64,000 nucleotides of DNA from assembly GCA_963682055.1 (NCBI GenBank), contig OY821745.1, positions 13,709,501 through 13,773,500 on the forward strand. Reading direction: 5' to 3'. This stretch comes from Primula veris. Lineage: Eukaryota > Streptophyta > Magnoliopsida > Ericales > Primulaceae. Both the position numbers and the translations under genes were made by a program. This document shows positions 50,694-61,490 of the stretch, piece by piece (within the stretch, counting starts at the first letter, position 1; each line of letters begins with the position of its first letter). Below the pieces are notes generated by a model. That model was not told the origin of the DNA. It ran no database searches and was given only the letters and a program-made list of their open reading frames with translations.

Positions 50694-53600
50694 CTAACAA
50701 GATTTGAGCAACTGGCGGAAGTTGATTGGAGCGACAAACTCTAAACCACCATCAAAGAGGGTACTAGCTGCAATTTTAGAAGCAGCTTCAGTCGCGTGAT
50801 ACAGATCCCAGAACAAGTATTGGTCGCGCTTTGAGCAGAGGTTCGTAGTTGCATTACAAGGAATTTGTGCATTTAACCTTCCAGACCCACAGCAAGCAGT
50901 GTCCACATTTACAAAATCTGAGGAAGAAAAATATGGATTTTAACATCAACAAGATCTGAAGAAAATTGATGCAATCTTCCTAACCAAATAATATCTTTAA
51001 GGTTTCTACTGGCAGAAAAGCTTATCTTTACAACCTCAGTCAAGTCTTCAAGAATAGCGAAAATGTGCAGTTATTAACTGATTCGCAAGGTTCTCGTCTG
51101 AAGAGCCGTTGGAACTAAAGTAGGCTGGTTTGCCATAAATATGAGTATGAGATTGATATACAGCATTTCTTAATATGCATTTATCATGGTTTCCATGTTC
51201 TCTGAAATCACCAGTTACAGTTGTCTTCATTACAACTTAGCAGGGGCGGGCCAGGGGTAAAGTCCACAAAGACTTTGGTCGTGAGAAAGTGAAGCCCAAA
51301 AAATTTGAGGGCAACAACAACCCAATTATACAGCTATTTCTATTATTAATATAATTTTATTCTAATTCTTAACAGCATAAAGCTGTGTAGCTCGATGGAT
51401 GATGGTACTGCATTTAAATTCATTTCCCCTAGACTAGGGTTCAAAATTCAACCATAACAATTTTTTTCTATTTTTACTATGCAACATTAGTAACAATGGT
51501 GAACAGATTTTTTTATAGCCTTGGATAATTTACAAGTGTGGGCCGCCCCTGCAACTTACAAAGGAGCTATGTTGTCTTTGAAGTTTCAAATTATACAAGA
51601 TATATTTATGATGGACATTATCTGTTTCTGTTTCACTGTTTTTGGACAAGGTAAAAATCTAAAGTTGGGAAAATTAGTTGCCGGTATAATAATGAACAGG
51701 CTTATGTAGCAAAACATACATTAGTTGATTTTCTTTACCAATTTGTAACTACGAGGACCAAATATTTGGTCCAACTGTATGGAGATTGGAGAGTGGAGAC
51801 TGTTTGGTAAATGAGATGATAAATGTAAAGTATAGTATACTTACTGAAGGAACTGGCATGTTCCATAAAATTAATGGTCATTTCGTATGTGTTTCCTTGC
51901 GAATACTTCATATACGAGAGCTCCGAGGCGAGTTTACCCATGAGGGCTCCTAAGGCCAAATGAAAAGCTTGCGCAAAATCATTCATTGGTTCTAAACAAC
52001 CTCCGGTGGCATTGAATAGTCTATTAGCTGGGCAACATCCAATTGGTGCTATACTTATGATTCCAAATTTCCGGGCTCCGTAGTAGTACAAAGCCTGAAA
52101 AGAGTTTTTGGAAATAGTTTAAAAAACCAGTTATTATCAATTTGTTGAGTTCGAAAGAAGAATACGGAGATTGTTTTTGCGAGCCCTGAGAGGGGATAAA
52201 AAGCTCCGTCTATAAAGCCGGTCCGCCACACGCACTTTTAGCCCTAGTTTGAAAGCTTTTGAGAGTTTAGGCCATCAGATATATAGGCCTCCTATTTCAT
52301 GATTGTCAAAAATTTATTTTATTTTATTTTTGTAAATGATCCAATAAAATATCACTCTATAACGAGGTTAAATATTAGACATAATAAAAGGGGAATAAAA
52401 ATTCCGTTATTATTACTTTTCGATTAGGAAGGTTCGTGACTAACTTGCTATAATCAAGTTTAGCTACCAGTACCATATATGCCTATATTGACAACATGGT
52501 TAATCCAATTATTTGTAGAAAAAGAACCAGCCAAGTGCATTTGATCAACTCATAGATGAGAAAGTAAATAAGCTGAGACTAAATTGGAACGTGCAAGAAA
52601 ACAAGTGCACCTTTATGGCGGCCTCGTAAGAGTCTATCAGAGTAGCTATGAATTGATCAGGTGGGATAGTGCTATTGGTAGCGAAATAGCCAAAAATATC
52701 ATTGCTCCCGGTACTGATAGTGAAAAGTGATTTCGCAAGCATGATTTCGGTTTTCTCTAGACCCCAGGCAGCTTTGAGACTTTCCTTAACATTGTCAAAT
52801 TGTTGGATTTGCTCTGATAAAGGAATAACCTTTCTCTGTTTGTTAATGTTTATTGCAAACACAAAGATTTGTGAGCTAATATTTAGTAGGAAGATTATAC
52901 TTAAGAAAATAGCAATTTAGAAAAAGTTGGAGATCTTACAAACGTTTGACCCGTAATATCTAGAAGGCCGGATCCGCCAGAAGCAAAGTTCACTCCTCGA
53001 AATTTCATTTTCCCGAAACTATCTGGCTTTGTAAGAAGGAATAAATAGGGTTCAGGGCTTCTCTTGAACCCCATATGCTTAGCTGAAAATCAAAGTTTGA
53101 TTAGAACAAAAGAAATGAAGGTTAATTAGCTTAATGTAGTATATGAGATCTAGCTCAGTCTTGGATATAATCATATAAGTTTATTGATTAATTACAATAA
53201 TGGTCCTCATAGTTTGGATTTCGATTATATAGCTGTTCATTTGCGATTTCCTGTTCATTTGGTTTAAGAAGTGATAGAGTTGGTCTCTCGTAATCTAGTA
53301 TAGACTTATTTTTCTAATATCTCCAGGATAGCGATTTCATGTTCATTTTATTTTCTTATAATCTTTGGTGTTCTTATAGTTCATAATATCTCCAGGATAG
53401 CGATTTAGAATTTGGATATGCAGGTGACCCAAAGCAACAACCTTCTTTGAAATTGGAACCTAATTCCAGCATTGTTTCTAATTTGGAATCATTGCTCATT
53501 TAGTTAAAATCATGAGGACCAAAGCGTATTTGATCTAAACCATAGGAGCCATTTGAGTAATACTAATTCATTCCAGAATATAAGAAATCCTTATATTTAC

Positions 53601-53847
53601 GTGCAAACTTACCAACAAAATCAGCACTGTTCAACCCGTTACTAAACCTCCCAGTGGACTTTGAATTGGGAAAATCGATACCGTAGGGAGGGAAATTGGC
53701 ACGTGCAAAGCTCTCTGGCAAGAAGCTGTTTGTTCCAACATCAGCTGTCGAGTCACCAAATATAAAAAATGATGGCGCTGTTGCGTTGGCTAGTTGCATG
53801 GCGAAGGTGGCTAACAAAAGCATCGCAAAAAGATTGGAAGAACCCAT
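50694..53847 (-). CDS. GDSL esterase/lipase, five exons
   Basis: Exons on the minus strand: 53847-53613, 53082-52940, 52835-52611, 52094-51845 and 50917-50694. They join in frame to 358 residues, the normal length for plant GDSL lipases. A signal peptide (MGSSNLFAMLLLATFAMQLA) comes first. Block I is FIFGDSTADVG with the catalytic serine (GDST instead of GDSL). Block II is NFASGGSG with the oxyanion glycine. Block III is STGSNDIFGY with the oxyanion asparagine. Block V is FWDLYHATEAA with catalytic Asp and His, where the usual P after H is A. CCG and CPCN-type cysteines near TACCGSGRLNAQ are present. It is probably a secreted acyl-ester hydrolase; substrate unknown. One donor is the weak GTGCAC (52610-52605); intron 4 holds a hAT MITE. 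Confidence 0.92.
51241..51551. mobile_element. hAT-type MITE in GDSL intron 4
   Basis: 311 bp with ends CAGGGGCGGGCC and GGCCGCCCCTG and 8-bp flanks CAACTTAG/CAACTTAC (7 of 8 match). Confidence 0.9.
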
Positions 53848-53900
53848 TGTTATCTTCCCTTCAATTCTCGTTTTGTATGATTTGATAAGTTCTTTTAGGC

Positions 53901-53908
53901 ATTTTATA
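53901..53908 (-). promoter_or_regulatory. TATA box of the GDSL gene
   Basis: TATAAAAT on the minus strand, about 55 bases upstream of the start codon, giving a short leader. Confidence 0.65.
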
Positions 53909-53939
53909 GGAGTAAGCTATGAACAAATTTCTTGAACAC

Positions 53940-55255
53940 AAACATATGGAGTAATTACAACAAAAAAAGTTAAAACGGTAAAATACATTTTTAGAGGGCG
54001 GATTATACTAATTCATGTGAAGTAGTCAATAAGCATAAAATTGCATATAGCCAGCTTACTAGAGTTAAGAGTAATTCTAGATGTGCCTAAATGTGTTGGA
54101 TTAATTTTTATGTAGAGCAAGGTGCCTCGGAAATTTTTCCATTTATGGAGAATAATAAAAGTATAATAAACTACACTCAGATTTTGTTTTGAGAAATTCC
54201 AGATTAAAGTTAAGTAATGCTCAGAGTAAAATAATTGCGTTTAAATAGCATCCATACATCCCTCATGTTTTAAGAAATCGGCCTATTAGACACTATTTAA
54301 GATTAGTATATTTAGAGCTAGTCACATTTAGAGCTGTCTACCCTCTTTAAACACCAGATAAACTGCTTTTTTTTAAGGTGGGAAAACCTGGAATCAGTGA
54401 GCTTAAAACTTTTAGATTATTCACAATAAGAAAATGTAAACAGGCAATATATATACACCATTATCATGATAGTAATTAAGGTGAATGTTGTAATTTTGGA
54501 ACAGTACAGCAATAGAATCAATTGCTATGCATTTTTTAAATTTAATGACGGTCACTTCACCATGAACCATCAAGATAGTAGCATAGTGTTGTCCTATTAT
54601 TTTTCTTGTAGTGATTAATCATCATCAAAATAAAAAAATCTATACTTCAAAGCGATCAACCAAACACGTTATAGACTATTTTTTTCTCGTACATACAAAT
54701 ATAATCTTTTTTTTTTTTTACATACAATACGTTACCAATTTACCAAATCAATTTATTATACATTTTTTTGAATAAATATGAGATATATAATGCAAGTAGT
54801 CAATTATTTTTGGAAGGAGTGAGTAGTTTATATTTAAATAGAACGTAGCTTAAAGTTGTCACTAAAAAGACGGTAGCTCTTACAATTCCAAATGACTAAA
54901 TGAAAATGGCTGGTACGAACTTTGTAATACAGCGAAATTTTGGCACATTAATTAACAATGTTTAAAATTCAACAACTTAGTGATCTCAGTTGAGCTTTAA
55001 AGTTGTAATCAAACAAATTCGAAGAGTACAAACGCGAGCCTTACTAAGTTCCAAATGAACATATAGCTGGATCTTTTGGTGTGCCTTTCTTATTTTATTG
55101 GTCATACACCGTTTTAAAAAATTCATGAAATTAATGATTTCACTTCCTTCCACTAGATTACCTCATATTTTAGCAAAAAAAAAAGTTTGTCGAGACCATA
55201 AATTAATCCCATTGTTCCTTCTTCTTAAACAACTTTTTTAATAATTTATTCTCTC
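53940..55255. other. Interval without gene
   Basis: AT-rich sequence upstream of the GDSL gene. No coding sequence or element end was recognised. Confidence 0.55.
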
Positions 55256-56924
55256 TCAGGTTGTACTTCTCAAGCATCTGATCTCATGCAACATAAAGTT
55301 TTGAACTTCATCATGATCATAAGCACAACTACTAAAATCTTTAGCAAATTTTTTGAATTGCTCAAATACTGATGAAAGGTAACGCACTGCGTTTTGGTAT
55401 ATATGCCATACACAAAGTCGATGATACGTTTCTGGCCATGTCAAAACTAATGCAGCATCCATGGCATGATCTTGGTCTGTGAGTATTGTTTGCCGCATCT
55501 TCCCAAGCAGGACCTTTGTAAAAGATTTAAATTACCACTCAAAAGTCTCAGTTGTTTCATCATATAGTAAAGCAGCCTCAAAAATGACGGTTTGTTTGTG
55601 ATGATTGACACCTACAAATAAAACAAACGGGCGTCCTTCTTTATTTTTTCTGTAAGTCGCATTGAAACAAACCACATCCCCGAAGTGAGCAAAATCAACT
55701 TTCATCTTTGCATCCGCCCAAAATATATTTGTGATTAAATCATCCATATCAACTTGTATTGCATAAGAAAAACATGGATTTTGTGCTTGCATTTTTTGCA
55801 AATACTCTAACACCCCTCCCGTGTCATCAACCTCAATGCAACTTGTTCTCTTTGTGCGTAGATAATTTTTGTAATCTTCGGATATAAAACCTATATTTTC
55901 ACGTCCACCTACTTGGTTTGATAATAATTCCATAGTTGCTTTCGGAGTTATCCCGGACTTATTTGCCATATCAAGTTCAGCCGTTTGAACATCTGTTATT
56001 TTTCGGTGAGATCTTAGCAAGTGACTTTTACGTGGGCTAATCAAAGGATGGTTATGTTCGGCCATAAACTTGTAAACGCGAAGTTTACCCATCATCCGAG
56101 CTGAAAGTTTAAGTTAAGCTGAACAACCAGTTATTGTGTCAGGTCGGTGTGATTTTACATTGTCATTTCGTTTGTCACTTGGACGTTGTCCTTCACAAGA
56201 ACAACAAAATGTTCTATCCAATATTTCTCCGTTAGATTTGTGAACTTTACTTCTTCGAATACTAAAACCAACCATTTTAGGATATTGATAAAGCAATAAT
56301 TTTGATGGGTTGACGTTATGCTTTTCAACAATAATAGTATAATCAAGTGAAAGACAGTAATTATTGAACACTTCGTTGATCTTTATTATTGCTCGGTATT
56401 ACTCTTGTTCGGATTACAGTTTCCTATTACAATTGTGTGAAGAAGAAAAAAGAGAGAAACTAGTCAGATTCTGTCTCACTAAAAAACAAACCGAGCAAGA
56501 CTAAAGACCGTATACCGAAGAGAAGAACAAGACCAAGATCAAGATTAAATTATCAAGTCGAGCACAATTGTAATAGGAAACTGTAATCCGAACAAAAGTA
56601 ATACCGAGCAATAATAAAGATCAACGAAGTGTTCAATAATTACTGTCTTTCACTTGATTATACTATTATTGTTGAAAAACATAACGTCAACCCATCAAAG
56701 TTGTTACTTTATCAGATATGTATTGTAAAAGTTGTATGGAGACTTTCTAACTCAAACTCCATACCAATGACAGGGACCAAATCATTCGACATTGTCATAT
56801 TTATTGGCGATATAGTTTCATGGTCAGTTTCAACTAAGCCGGTGAGGTCTCTAGTTATATTTTCTTCATTGTTAGTCAAATTCTCTTCAAAATCTAATCT
56901 TCTTGCGGTTGGGATATTATCCAT
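55256..56924 (-). pseudogene. FAR1/MULE-type transposase-derived relic, split by an LTR fragment
   Basis: Minus strand. The N-terminus (MDNIPTARRLDFEENL...VPVIGMEFELES) leads into the FAR1 DNA-binding domain, interrupted at 56714-56286 and resuming with YPKMVGFSIRRSKVHKSNG, TFCCSCEGQR and VYKFMAEHNHPL. Next comes the MULE transposase domain: VDMDDLITNIFWAD, VVCFNATYRKNKEGRPF, FEAALLYDETTETFEW and TILTDQDHAMDAAL, the last carrying catalytic-type Asp residues. CVWHIYQNA follows. In-frame stops near 56110 and 55529, a frameshift just before the insert, and loss of the C-terminus after 55256 show it is not functional. It may derive from a FAR1-related host gene or a MULE; the two are not separable here. 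Confidence 0.88.
56286..56714. mobile_element. Fold-back fragment of a Tat-type LTR
   Basis: 429 bp flanked by the perfect duplication GATAT (56281-56285 and 56715-56719). It begins TGATAAAGCAATAATTTTG and ends GTTACTTTATCA. The first ~152 bases are the reverse complement of the last ~152 (56563-56714), with about 125 bases between. The right half resembles the Tat LTR at 21575-21794 (CCGAGCAATAATAAAGATC). The two ORFs with the same first residues are products of this inversion. Confidence 0.9.
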
Positions 56925-58778
56925 ATTTTCTGAAATATATATATAAAAAAATAACTAATTTATGTAAAAAGAATATGAAATATTAATCGTACAAAATTAA
57001 TTGAACATGCACATGAATTGTTAATAGAAATTTGTTAAAAGAAGTATTAAGAACACGATACATACTTCATACTTGCATTCAATTCTGCCATGGATGTTCA
57101 ACCACCTTTTAGCTTTTGTTGGTTTTTTTTGTGTATGTAACGTGTAAAAGTTTGTACTGATGTGTATCTTTAATTAACTCATTAACTTTAGTAGCTAAAT
57201 ATTACTATATTTTAATATTTTTGGGACAGAAAAGGGGACACAATTAGGAGACAGATGATTTGAACTCCATATAATTATAGTCGAATCAGTACTAGAACCC
57301 GTTTCTCATCAAGGATTATATCTGATTCACGTTATATAAGAGTCGTTCCCATACAATTGGTTGGAAGTAGTTACCATGAAACTATGTCTGGGTTCGGAGA
57401 AGGCGTTTCATCAGAGATGCTGGGGTACGCAACAAAAACATTGGAGCAAACTAGAGAGGGTTCCCGCAACTTTGAAAATTCTTTTTTTAAAAACTTGTCC
57501 CTAACTTATATAAAGAGAAAGAAAAACTTAAATACATATAATATGAAAAAAATTAGATACTACTTTGGTAATAAATATGATTTTCATAAAAAAAAAAATG
57601 GAAAAATTACATTACTGTATTTAATCTTAAGGAACCATTTTACTGAGTTAAGTACAATATTCATATATTTACGAGATTATATTTATTGTGTCTCATAAAA
57701 ATGTAAAGAATATATGTCTTGGCCATGTTTAATTACGGGAATGTAATATCAAGGGGGATTTGTGTACTTGTACCGGCTCTAACTCCGTTTAAGGCGCTTT
57801 CCTGTTTTGGGTTGCTATATCATTTCCTTTCCTCCTTCTAAATTCCCAACAATGGAATTTTAGACAATAACAGTTCCAAGTGGGAGCCATTGATGTTACA
57901 AATATGAAGATGCCTGATTGAGTGTAATTCTTCTTGTTCCTTGCCCAAAAAAATAAAAAATTGTGTTGAGCGGATATCTTCAGTAAGATCTTACTAAAAT
58001 CGTAAGCATTTGCTATAACAATAGGTTTTGAAAGTATATTGTTACTTATGATATGAGTTAATATTACTTCACTTCCGGTTTACATACATAGATAACAACA
58101 TATCCACGGTTTAGCAGAAAACACCAATTTTTCGGATTATGAAACTAACAAATCGTCACCAATTAGTAATTTAAGTTAGGAAGAAGATCCGGTAACTCTG
58201 ACAGGGAGAAGCGGCTGTAGAATCTGTTACCGGACGTGGATGAGTATTAGGGTATATATATGTAAGTCGTGACATGTTAATGTCTCTAGAGATAGCTGAT
58301 CATATTGTTTTTTTATTAAAATATGTGGGAAAGTGAGATATTATCTAAATTGAGATTAAAATTTATAGTTGAAACTTTCACTAAATATGTATATATATGA
58401 CTAGTTTTCCCTAAAAATCATCCCCTTCCATTGGTGAAACCCCAACCTTGCCTGTTTCAATAAAATGATAACCAACATAGTGACACAATGGACGACGAAG
58501 AGTGCTGACATGATGTTCGCATCAGTAACTATTAACAGTAATTTGTTATTTTAAATTTATCTGAGCTAAAACATATCTTCATGCTCTTATGTAACCATGC
58601 ACTATAATCACACTTTAATCAGGTGTGGAACATACATTTTGCTTAAACTTTTACTTGTTCTCGGATTTTACTTGTATATACTTACTGTTTTTTACGAACT
58701 TGTTCTGGTTTCTTGTTTTCATAGTTACGAATTTGTTCTCGTTACCAATTTCGTCGAATTGCAACATCAAGAGTACAC
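56925..58778. other. AT-rich interval without gene
   Basis: Nothing could be supported. The small ORF at 57357-57698 is Lys/Asn/Tyr-rich and shows no domain. Confidence 0.55.
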
Positions 58779-60099
58779 CCGTTTCAATCAATGTTTTAAA
58801 AATCGCGATAAAACATTTTGCAAAACAAAAATAGCTACGCTTTTTCACTTTTTGGCTAGTTAGTGCGTTTTTTTGCACTTATATCATGCATTTTGCGCTT
58901 TTAAGCTAAAAAGCATGCTTTTATGGACTTGTAGTTTTTTTTTATCCCAAAAACTATGAAAATGATGCTAATTTAGTGTTAGCGATTTTATGAAAAACAT
59001 ATTTCCAAACAAATTCTATCACATGTGTCAGTGATACTAAATCGCTCATTTTGACGAACTACAACATCTGAAAATTTTAAGTACTAAAATACTTAAATTC
59101 GTTTGTGTTTTTGCTATTTATGAAATATTTCAATTTTATTTATATAGAAAATCGTAAAATAATGTTTTCAGAATATATATTGAACATGTATATTTTTTCC
59201 GATATTTCTAACATGTATGTTTTCAGAATAATATTTTTGAAGCACTTTGTGTGTAACATCCCGTATTTTTATAAGTAATTTTTATTCATGATTTAAATTA
59301 TCCAAAAACGTTTTATACAAATTTTACCAAAAACCGGTCATTCGACTAATTTTTAGCCAAAAAAAACCGAACCTATTCCGAAAAACTTTATTTTTAAAAC
59401 CTGTTACTAATTTTATAAATAAAAAGGACCCAATAGTTTTGTTTCTAAAGATTTGTTATCATTGAGTAGTATATTAATAATTTTGGTTAAAAGTTAGCTT
59501 TTAGAACTTTGGGGACCAAATAGTTCGCTTTCACAAACTTTGTAAAAACAGTTTTTTTCTATACCTAAAACCAGCCCACTTTTCAATTCTTTAAACCTAA
59601 AAATCAGCCAAGAGATAAAAAAAAAAGAGAAAAGAGAAGAAGAAGAAGAGAAACCACGTTAGCGGATTATTACAGGAATCATCTCATCTACACGCTAAGG
59701 TAACAGGGGGTTATCCATTGCGACTAGACGAGTGTGTATGTTAGGATTATGTTTCGCGTTTATTACGAATTGGGGTTTTTTGCCTTTTATATTAATTTGA
59801 TGATATGTGTAGTGATTTGTGTTTATGATCTATCTGAAGATTTAGTTTAGTTGTACAGGTGTAGTTGAATTGTTTTAAATTATGAGATTTGTTATTAAAG
59901 TATTAATCTGGGTTATGATACATCGAGTTTGATTGTAATTTAATGATCTATGTGCAGAGTTTCTTTTGTTTTCATCCATGTACTATCGGCAGATTTGGTT
60001 TAGCTGTATTCGAGTATAGTAATATAACATTTATTATTGTAGAGATGTCGTTAAATTATTTTAAATCATGAGATTTATTATTATTCTATAATAGCTAAT

Positions 60100-60101
<2 letters not shown>

Positions 60102-60165
<64 letters not shown>
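60102..60165. repeat. (TA)n microsatellite
   Basis: About 32 TA units. The minus-strand ORF over it is an Ile/Tyr artefact. Confidence 0.97.
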
Positions 60166-60168
<3 letters not shown>

Positions 60169-60409
60169 GAGATCTCCTTGTTGATTTGTACATACTATCG
60201 GCAGATTTAGTTTAGCTGTATTCAAGTATAAGACTATAATACTGAATTTTTTTAATTGGGTAAATTTATGTTGCATAAAAATAAATTATAGTTTATGCAT
60301 ACAAGGTGTTTGTTAAAATGCCTGAATGAGTTTTTATGTTGTTGGAGTGATTGGCTAGTTGTGAATCTAGCATCTATGATCATGGTTTATGTTGTATTAC
60401 GTTAAGTGA

Positions 60410-60529
60410 CGTATGAGATTATGTTATTTGAATAGTATAATATTATTGGCCGAGGCCTTAATATTTATACGTATGAGATGGTGTTATTTGAATGATTTTA
60501 TATTATTGGCCGAGGCCTTGTGATTTAGC
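60410..60529 (+). repeat. Two tandem 60-bp units
   Basis: Units at 60410-60469 and 60470-60529 share GTATGAGAT and TATTATTGGCCGAGGCCTT. Confidence 0.92.
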
Positions 60530-60536
60530 TGTAGTG

Positions 60537-60905
60537 GCAATGGTCTCTGTCTCTCCCTAATTCCGAGGACAGAAAACGGCCGAGGGGATATGGAATGACT
60601 CGTCTTACGGACCGGGACGAGTGGCGTTAGAGGTCCCAGTGTGCACTATATTTACTTTTATGTTAGCAATGGTCTATGTCTCTCCCTAATTCCGGGGGCA
60701 TAAGACGGCCGAAGGGATAGGGAATGACTCGTCTTACGGACTGGGACGAGTGGCGTGAGAGGTCCAAGTGCGCACTATAAATCTACTTTTATGTTGCAAT
60801 GGTCTCTGTCTCTCCCTAATTCCGGGGACAGAAGACGGCCGAAGGGATAGGGAATGACCTACCTTACGGACTGGGGTAGGTGGCGTGAGAGGTCCATGTA
60901 TGCTG
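60537..60905 (+). repeat. Three tandem ~129-bp units
   Basis: Units start at 60537, 60666 and 60796 with GCAATGGTCT. Each contains CTCTCCCTAATTCCG, GACGGCCGA(A/G)GGGATA, a GACTCGTC(TT)ACGGAC-like block repeated in inverse sense as GGGACGAGTGGCGT, and GAGAGGTCC. The third unit changes GACTCGTCTT to GACCTACCTT and GACGAGTGG to GTAGGTGG, so the pairing between the two blocks is kept. Confidence 0.92.
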
Positions 60906-61490
60906 TTGATGTGTATTTAATTTATCATAGTTGTATAATGTCATTATATTTCTCTTTATACGTCGATTATCGTAGTTGTAGAATTTGTGAGCTCTTGCAT
61001 TTATGGGATGGAGTGACGGTATTTGTGGTGCCGTCCCGTCTAGTTATGTGCGTGGGACTCACCGTTACAATTTTGTATTTCAGGTACAACTTAGGTTGAG
61101 GCGTATGGTTAAGAGTTTTAGCAAGACATCACATGGGTTCGGGGTTTTGCTTTCTTTTTACTTAGATTGTTTTTGAGGTTGTAGCCTACGGGCAAATTCA
61201 TTCGTTTGTTATTTTTAGCTTTTATAAATCCTGACTTGTAGTCGCGTTTGGCAAACTTTTTATTTATCCGTTAATTGTTCATTTAGCTCGTTAGTGTTTT
61301 CTTTTTAAATTTTTAAATTCGTACCAACAGGTTCTCTTTTCTTTGTTTTAAAAAGGCCATGCCTCGATGTCCGTGTTCTATGGATTTTGGGGCGTGACAT
61401 TGTGCTTCAAAACTACACTATTAACGCTTTTACCGTATCTCTTATAAAGACGCTTTGATCAACTTAGCACTTTTTAAAACATTGATTTCA

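Larger units (their letters stand above)
59252..61399 (+). mobile_element. Solo LTR of a gypsy element, ~2.15 kb
   Basis: It starts TGTAACATCCCG and ends GGGGCGTGACA, termini common in long LTRs of Tekay-type chromoviruses, and is flanked by a perfect duplication TTGTG (59247-59251 and 61400-61404). No coding region is present. It contains a TA microsatellite and two minisatellite arrays. Confidence 0.85.
58779..61490. mobile_element. Inverted-repeat element split by a solo LTR
   Basis: TTTCAATCAATGTTTTAAAA at the left faces its complement TTTTTAAAACATTGATTTCA at the right. Without the LTR the element is about 560 bp. It is rich in AAGC/GCTT words (AAGCTAAAAAGCATGCTTTT). No target duplication was defined. 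Confidence 0.6.

Noticed and set aside
60061..60276. 71-codon minus-strand ORF of Ile-Tyr repeats
   Set aside because: Translation of the TA microsatellite.
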